A DNA stretch of 19,413 nucleotides from Gammaproteobacteria bacterium UBA4475 (lineage in GTDB: Bacteria > Pseudomonadota > Gammaproteobacteria > Pseudomonadales > Azotimanducaceae): the NCBI GenBank assembly GCA_002389265.1, contig DGOD01000362.1:13946-33358 (forward strand). Reading direction: 5' to 3'. Within the stretch, counting starts at the first letter, position 1. Each line of letters opens with the position of its first letter. The translations under genes were made by a program, and so were the position numbers. The notes below the pieces were generated by a model, which did not search any database, had not been told where the DNA came from, and saw only the letters and a program-made list of their open reading frames with translations. Shown piece after piece: positions 15,497 to 19,413 of this stretch.

Positions 15497-17209
15497 TTAG
15501 GCGCTGAGACGCGGATCTGCCTGCTGGCCGCGAACCAGTTTGCCGGGTAGTGCGCCCGTTGCCTGGCCATTGCTGTAGATGACTTCTCCAGACTTGATCG
15601 TCGCGATAATCCCGTCGGCACTCTGCAAGAAGCGTTTTCCTCCAGCGGGTAGGTCGTGCACGATGTGTGGTGTGTGCAACTTTAGCGCTGCAAAGTCGAT
15701 AATGTTGACATCGCCACGCATGCCCTCGGCCAACAGGCCGCGATCTTTTAGGGAGTAAAGCTCCGCTGGTTGACGAGTGAGCAACTGGATGGCCCGCGCC
15801 AATTCTAACACGCGGCGCTCCTTTACCCACTTGGTGAGAACATAGACATTGGCGCTGGTGTCGCAAATAGAGCCGACGTGGGCGCCGCCATCACCCAGCG
15901 CGGAAATAGTATGGGGGTGATCGAGCAATGTTGGAATATTCTCCGAGAAGTTGGCAGCTGGGATATACACCAAGTTGTTACCGTTGTTACCCAGAAAGTA
16001 GTCATACAACCATTCTTCAGGCAGGCGGCCCTCACGTTCGGCAATGGCGGCGACAGAGTCTTCCTTGTTGGGCAGGTAATTGATTGGCTCTTCCAGCGGG
16101 TACATGTGACGGAAGCGATTATTGAAAATCTCAACAAAAACATGCGGATGATCGTTGTCTTCGGCAAGAATGCGAGCCTTGATGTCAGGTTGCTTCAGGG
16201 TCGCGATTTTCTCGTCCCAGGCTAAGGATTCTAGTCCCAGAAAAGTCGGCCGTTTGTAGAAGCTGCTCATGGACGCCGGGTGGCCCATCAACATGCCCAC
16301 GGGTCGTGATAATACCTGACCACGAATATCCAAGCCGTCTGCCTGAGCAGCCTCGATCCGATCCAGCTGTTCCCGCCAATGATCCGGTCGATTGCCAATA
16401 TCTAGCAGCGTAAAGGTCCCTTTGGCGCCAGTCTTGCTGCTAGTTTCCCTGAGAATACTGAACTCGTCCTCAGCGTCTTCCCAGTCAGAGATAAGTTGGA
16501 ACACATGGCCTTGAGCACCGGACAATGACTCGCCCAGTTGTTTAAGTTCGCTGGTAGCTGCCTGATAGGTAGGAATGAATTCGCCGTTGCTGCTGCGATG
16601 CAATAGGGTGCGCGAGGTGGACAAGCCCACAGCTCCTGCAGATAAGGCGTCTTTGATTAAGCCTTTCATTCGTGCAATGTCTTCGGCGGTGGCCGCCTCG
16701 CGATCAACGGCGCGCTGACCCATGACATAGACTCGTACCGGACCATGGGGCAGCAGAGCCGCCATATCGATATCTCGTGGTTTAGCGGCGAGTGAATCCA
16801 AGTATTCTGGAAAAGATTCCCAATTCCAGGGCAAGCCTTCGTTCATGGCTGAGCCGGGAATTTCTTCGACCCCCTCCATCAGCTGTACCAATACCTCGCG
16901 ATCTTGTGGACGACAGGGTGCAAAACCGACCCCGCAGTTACCGACAACGACCGTGGTGGTTCCCAGATTCGATGAGGGTGCTAGATGAGAGTCCCAGGTT
17001 GCCTGACCGTCATAATGGGTGTGCACATCGACGAAACCCGGCGTCACGATATGGTCAGTGGCGTCAATCTCTCGGTTAGCAGTTCCCTCAATATGGCTGG
17101 CGATACGTGCGATAACACCATCGAGAATGGCCACGTCACCCTTGAACGGCGCGTCGCCGCTGCCGTCGTAAATTTCACCATTACGAATAATCAGATCATA
17201 TTGCGCCAT
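15497..17209 (-). CDS. amidohydrolase, N-acyl-D-amino-acid deacylase-like
   Basis: 570 residues of the amidohydrolase superfamily, D-aminoacylase branch. The small beta-sandwich segment MAQYDLIIRNGEIYDG is followed by the barrel: VDVHTHYDGQ (61-70, metal ligands H63 and H65), VVVGNCGVGFAPC (87-99, the family cysteine C92), and the catalytic/metal Asp D440 in LGDGGAH. C-terminal residues GDVNIIDF and GKLVRGQ are usual for this fold. Such enzymes cleave N-acyl-D-amino acids, though many homologues have untested amide substrates. An AGAAG lies about seven bases before the ATG at 17209. It is transcribed away from the GPH symporter across an inverted-repeat-bearing region, and a hairpin lies after its stop. 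A 197-base gap separates it from the TauD-like gene. Confidence 0.92.
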   Translation of the reverse strand: MAQYDLIIRNGEIYDGSGDAPFKGDVAILDGVIARIASHIEGTANREIDATDHIVTPGFVDVHTHYDGQATWDSHLAPSSNLGTTTVVVGNCGVGFAPCRPQDREVLVQLMEGVEEIPGSAMNEGLPWNWESFPEYLDSLAAKPRDIDMAALLPHGPVRVYVMGQRAVDREAATAEDIARMKGLIKDALSAGAVGLSTSRTLLHRSSNGEFIPTYQAATSELKQLGESLSGAQGHVFQLISDWEDAEDEFSILRETSSKTGAKGTFTLLDIGNRPDHWREQLDRIEAAQADGLDIRGQVLSRPVGMLMGHPASMSSFYKRPTFLGLESLAWDEKIATLKQPDIKARILAEDNDHPHVFVEIFNNRFRHMYPLEEPINYLPNKEDSVAAIAEREGRLPEEWLYDYFLGNNGNNLVYIPAANFSENIPTLLDHPHTISALGDGGAHVGSICDTSANVYVLTKWVKERRVLELARAIQLLTRQPAELYSLKDRGLLAEGMRGDVNIIDFAALKLHTPHIVHDLPAGGKRFLQSADGIIATIKSGEVIYSNGQATGALPGKLVRGQQADPRLSA

Positions 17210-17231
17210 CGTCGTCTTCTATAGGTTTGTG

Positions 17232-17261
17232 AATGTATCTGTTCATTTATAGTCCTTTCAA
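17232..17261 (-). promoter_or_regulatory. candidate promoter for the amidohydrolase gene
   Basis: Read on the minus strand: TTGAAA (17256-17261, five of six -35 positions), an 18-base spacer, then TACATT (17232-17237, four of six -10 positions), 22 bases before the ATG. The -35 is inside the left arm of the inverted repeat, so a protein bound there would block or recruit polymerase. A moderate match only. Confidence 0.35.
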
Positions 17262-17305
17262 CGGCAAAAATCTAATCATTCAAGGGGTTTGACGCCCGTT
17301 GAAAG
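17255..17305. promoter_or_regulatory. 10-bp inverted repeat in the divergent promoter region (candidate operator)
   Basis: CTTTCAACGG (17255-17264) and CCGTTGAAAG (17296-17305) are exact reverse complements, 31 bases apart and 41 bp start to start, close to four helical turns. They sit between the divergent amidohydrolase and GPH symporter genes. The layout suits a dimeric or looping regulator controlling both genes. The regulator gene is not evident in the window. Confidence 0.5.
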
Positions 17306-17383
17306 TGCCGGTGATCAAGATTGATTGACCATTGTCGGGATAACTGTTTAGGTGATGATGTGGCTATAGGCTTATTCAACGCA

Positions 17384-19204
17384 ATGTCTAACAATGAAAT
17401 TGTAGTAGAAGGTGCAGTCGACGGCGATCTCAGTGATGCACCGAGTGGCCCTGAGCAAGAAGCGCCGTTACCCTTATTACTTAAGTTGTCCTACGGCGCG
17501 CCAAGTTTTGCCGGGGCAGCCATGGCAATCCCCATTGGTATTCATCTTACTATTTTCTATTCTGATACGATCCTGGTGCCATTAGGGTTGATCGCTCTCG
17601 TCAAGGCCTTGGCCAGGGCGCTGGACGCCGTCACTGATCCCTTGGTGGGCTGGCTTAGTGATCGCACCAAGTCGCGTTGGGGGCGTCGTCGACCCTGGAT
17701 GGCCGTTGGTGCGCCCCTTTGTGCCATAGCGTTTTATCTGATGTTTACGCCGCCAGAACAATTGCGCGGCATTGATGCGGCGGCCTGGTTTGCCGTGACC
17801 TACACCTTGTACTACCTGTTTCATACGGTCTATGTGATTCCCCACTATGGGTTGGGTCCAGAATTGACGCTGGATTATCACGAACGCACCACCTTATTTG
17901 GCATTCGCGAAGTGTTTGCGGTGTCGGGCACACTCGTGGCCGCCGTTATGCCGCCTATCCTCATTAGTGCCTTGGGCGGTGAAAGAGAAGCCTATACGGG
18001 CTTTTCCGTAATCTTTGGTTGTCTCCTGGCACTGCTATATTTTAACTTGGTGTGGCGGGTTCGAGAGCGCCCAGAATTCATGGCGCGGCCGTCAAACCCT
18101 TTGATTCCAGGGGTGCGACGGGTCATGCGCAATCGAGTATTTCGCTTGTTGTTGCTGGTCTATTTGATTGGTTCTGTGACCGGAGCAATACCGGGCTTGA
18201 TGATGCCCTATTTCAATAAGTACATATTGCAGCCCGACAACCCCAATCTTTGGCTGGCGATTTATCTGGCAACCTATTTTGGCGCAGGTCTGATCTGCCT
18301 GCCTGGATGGATTTGGGCGGCCCGACGATTTGAGAAAAAGCCGGTTTGGTTAGTGAGTTTTGCCCCCGGCGTTATTGGCGGTATTTCACTATTTTTCTGG
18401 GGTGAGGGCGATATGATCCCGGCCTTGATCAGTTTGACTATCGCCGGTGCAGGTTTCGGTGCCGGCTTGTTTTTAGGCCCATCGATGCAGGCCGATGTGA
18501 TTGACTATGATGAGCTCTGTACAGGCAAGCGCCGCGAGGCCCAGTACAGTGCCTTGTGGTCCATTATGACCAAATTCATGGTGATTCCGAGCATGTCGAT
18601 TCCGCTTGCCGTGCTCGCCAGCGTTGGCTATGTGCCGAATATTGTCCAGTCAGAGGAGGTGCAATTGACCATTCGCCTGATCTTCTGCCTGGCGCCGGCG
18701 ACGGCAGCCTGTATCGCCTTTATCGCTGCCTGTTTTTATCCCATTACCAAAGCGGTTCATGAAGAAATCTGGGCTGGTATTCACGCGCACAGACGTGGCG
18801 AGACCGTGACTGATCCTATAACGGGTCATTCTTTAATGCCGCCCGCCCATCGCGGTGTTGACGAAGACACGGGTTGGTTTCTGGACCATTTTAGTATGGG
18901 CGAGCTGCGCCGCTCGAGCGGCGGCAACATCGAGAAAGTGCGTCTGGAGATATCGCTGTATACGCTGGCTTCCATCGCTCTGTTGCTAGGATTTTTGTGG
19001 CTGCTGTTCGATGAGGTCGAACTGGATGTGGCGCCCGGGTTAATGGCCGTCCTGTATGTCGTGGCGATTGGTATCTCGTTGACGGCGAGCGTCTATCATA
19101 TTGTTCGGCTGCGCGTGGTGGGACAATTACGTGACCATGAGGATAGTGTGGTGGCTTTGCATGTGAAGGTCAGTCGCACGATGCGCGATGGTGGCTTAGG
19201 TTGA
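17384..19204 (+). CDS. GPH-family sodium/proton symporter (MelB/LacS-like MFS) with long C-terminal extension
   Basis: About 606 residues, 12 core membrane helices. The GPH signature is clear at residues 81-106: DAVTDPLVG, then LSDRTKSRWGRRRPWM, and a second one, DVIDYDELCTGKRREAQ, near residue 370. These features mark glycoside-pentoside-hexuronide:cation symporters. After helix 12 (about residue 460) there is an extra soluble segment, rich in H, R and D, and two more hydrophobic helices (about 523-545 and 552-574), taking it well beyond the usual 450-500 residues. The ATG at 17384 is used; a GTG at 17360 with AGGTGA four bases upstream is a credible alternative, and a TTG at 17321 is less so. 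Some marine homologues lie with steroid or aromatic catabolism genes, so the substrate need not be a sugar. Confidence 0.9.
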   Translation: MSNNEIVVEGAVDGDLSDAPSGPEQEAPLPLLLKLSYGAPSFAGAAMAIPIGIHLTIFYSDTILVPLGLIALVKALARALDAVTDPLVGWLSDRTKSRWGRRRPWMAVGAPLCAIAFYLMFTPPEQLRGIDAAAWFAVTYTLYYLFHTVYVIPHYGLGPELTLDYHERTTLFGIREVFAVSGTLVAAVMPPILISALGGEREAYTGFSVIFGCLLALLYFNLVWRVRERPEFMARPSNPLIPGVRRVMRNRVFRLLLLVYLIGSVTGAIPGLMMPYFNKYILQPDNPNLWLAIYLATYFGAGLICLPGWIWAARRFEKKPVWLVSFAPGVIGGISLFFWGEGDMIPALISLTIAGAGFGAGLFLGPSMQADVIDYDELCTGKRREAQYSALWSIMTKFMVIPSMSIPLAVLASVGYVPNIVQSEEVQLTIRLIFCLAPATAACIAFIAACFYPITKAVHEEIWAGIHAHRRGETVTDPITGHSLMPPAHRGVDEDTGWFLDHFSMGELRRSSGGNIEKVRLEISLYTLASIALLLGFLWLLFDEVELDVAPGLMAVLYVVAIGISLTASVYHIVRLRVVGQLRDHEDSVVALHVKVSRTMRDGGLG

Positions 19205-19298
19205 GCAGACGTTTGCCTATCGCGAGGCAATCCCCGCATCTCTGCAGCATTAGTGTTGAAGCAGTGCGGCGTAAGCTCGCGCAAACAAGGTTTAATCG

Positions 19299-19315
19299 AA
19301 TTTTTGTCAAAAATT
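19299..19315. promoter_or_regulatory. AT-rich 17-bp palindrome downstream of the symporter
   Basis: AATTTTTG (19299-19306) and CAAAAATT (19308-19315) are exact reverse complements around one T. A T-run follows (19314-19318). The short stem is all A/T apart from one G-C pair and is 95 bases after the symporter stop, so it is weak as a terminator; it may be a curved or operator-like site for a gene beyond the window. The remaining 3' sequence holds no convincing gene. Confidence 0.4.
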
Positions 19316-19394
19316 TTTCTACTGTACATTTAATTGGATGGCAACTATGTCATTATTGGACGACAACGGTGTCAATTTAACAGCGTCATAGGCC

Positions 19395-19413
19395 GGTAGA
19401 TGCAGGTAGATGC
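19395..19413. repeat. two 10-base-spaced repeats at the window end
   Basis: GGTAGATGC occurs at 19395-19403 and again at 19405-19413, with a single A between them, and stops at the last base of the window. It may be a chance duplication or the first units of a longer tandem array continuing outside. Confidence 0.6.

Noticed and set aside
19338..19391. 17-codon open frame starting ATG at 19338
   Set aside because: Too short, no Shine-Dalgarno, and no known peptide resemblance; it may be a chance frame in a control region.

Overview
The window looks like chromosomal DNA of a free-living, probably marine gammaproteobacterium. The best lineage marker is a YgjP-type metallopeptidase that reads almost like the enterobacterial protein, although every gene here could have moved horizontally. 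Base composition is moderate (about half G+C by eye). No tRNA, rRNA, CRISPR array, transposase or integrase is visible, and apart from a PaiB-like protein there is no recognisable transcription regulator.

Layout, left to right. (1) 1-2262, plus strand: the 3' part of an acyl-CoA dehydrogenase, then a BaiB-like acyl-CoA ligase. (2) 2324-4493: a PaiB-like flavin-binding protein on the minus strand, divergent from a class C beta-lactamase-fold esterase. (3) 4640-6522, minus: an acyl-CoA dehydrogenase followed by a glutathione S-transferase. (4) 6824-9964, plus: a nitroreductase, a two-domain lipocalin-like (AttH/CrtC-type) protein and an ACS-family MFS transporter; the leader between the first two is rich in repeats and hairpins. 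(5) 10027-13317: single genes on alternating strands, namely YgjP, a CurA-like NADPH reductase, a luciferase-like (F420/FMN) oxidoreductase and a GNAT acetyltransferase. (6) 13292-17209, minus: an N-acyl-D-amino-acid-deacylase-type amidohydrolase, then a TauD-like 2-oxoglutarate dioxygenase whose end overlaps the start of a NagZ-like GH3 hexosaminidase. (7) 17384-19204, plus: an enlarged GPH-family sodium/proton symporter, divergent from the amidohydrolase across a region carrying a perfect 10-bp inverted repeat.

How the genes could work together (inference): many parts suit a peripheral catabolic region for a hydrophobic carboxylic acid or ester such as a sterol/bile-acid side chain, terpenoid or xenobiotic. 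An esterase and two transporters would supply substrate, a CoA ligase would activate it, two acyl-CoA dehydrogenases would start beta-oxidation, and reductases, a dioxygenase and a GST would handle ring or functional-group chemistry. Substrates cannot be read from the sequence. Frequent strand switches suggest a patchwork of small units, not one long operon. The most interesting candidates for something undescribed are the lipocalin-like/MFS pair with its structured leader and the amidohydrolase-TauD-GH3 unit with its divergent symporter.
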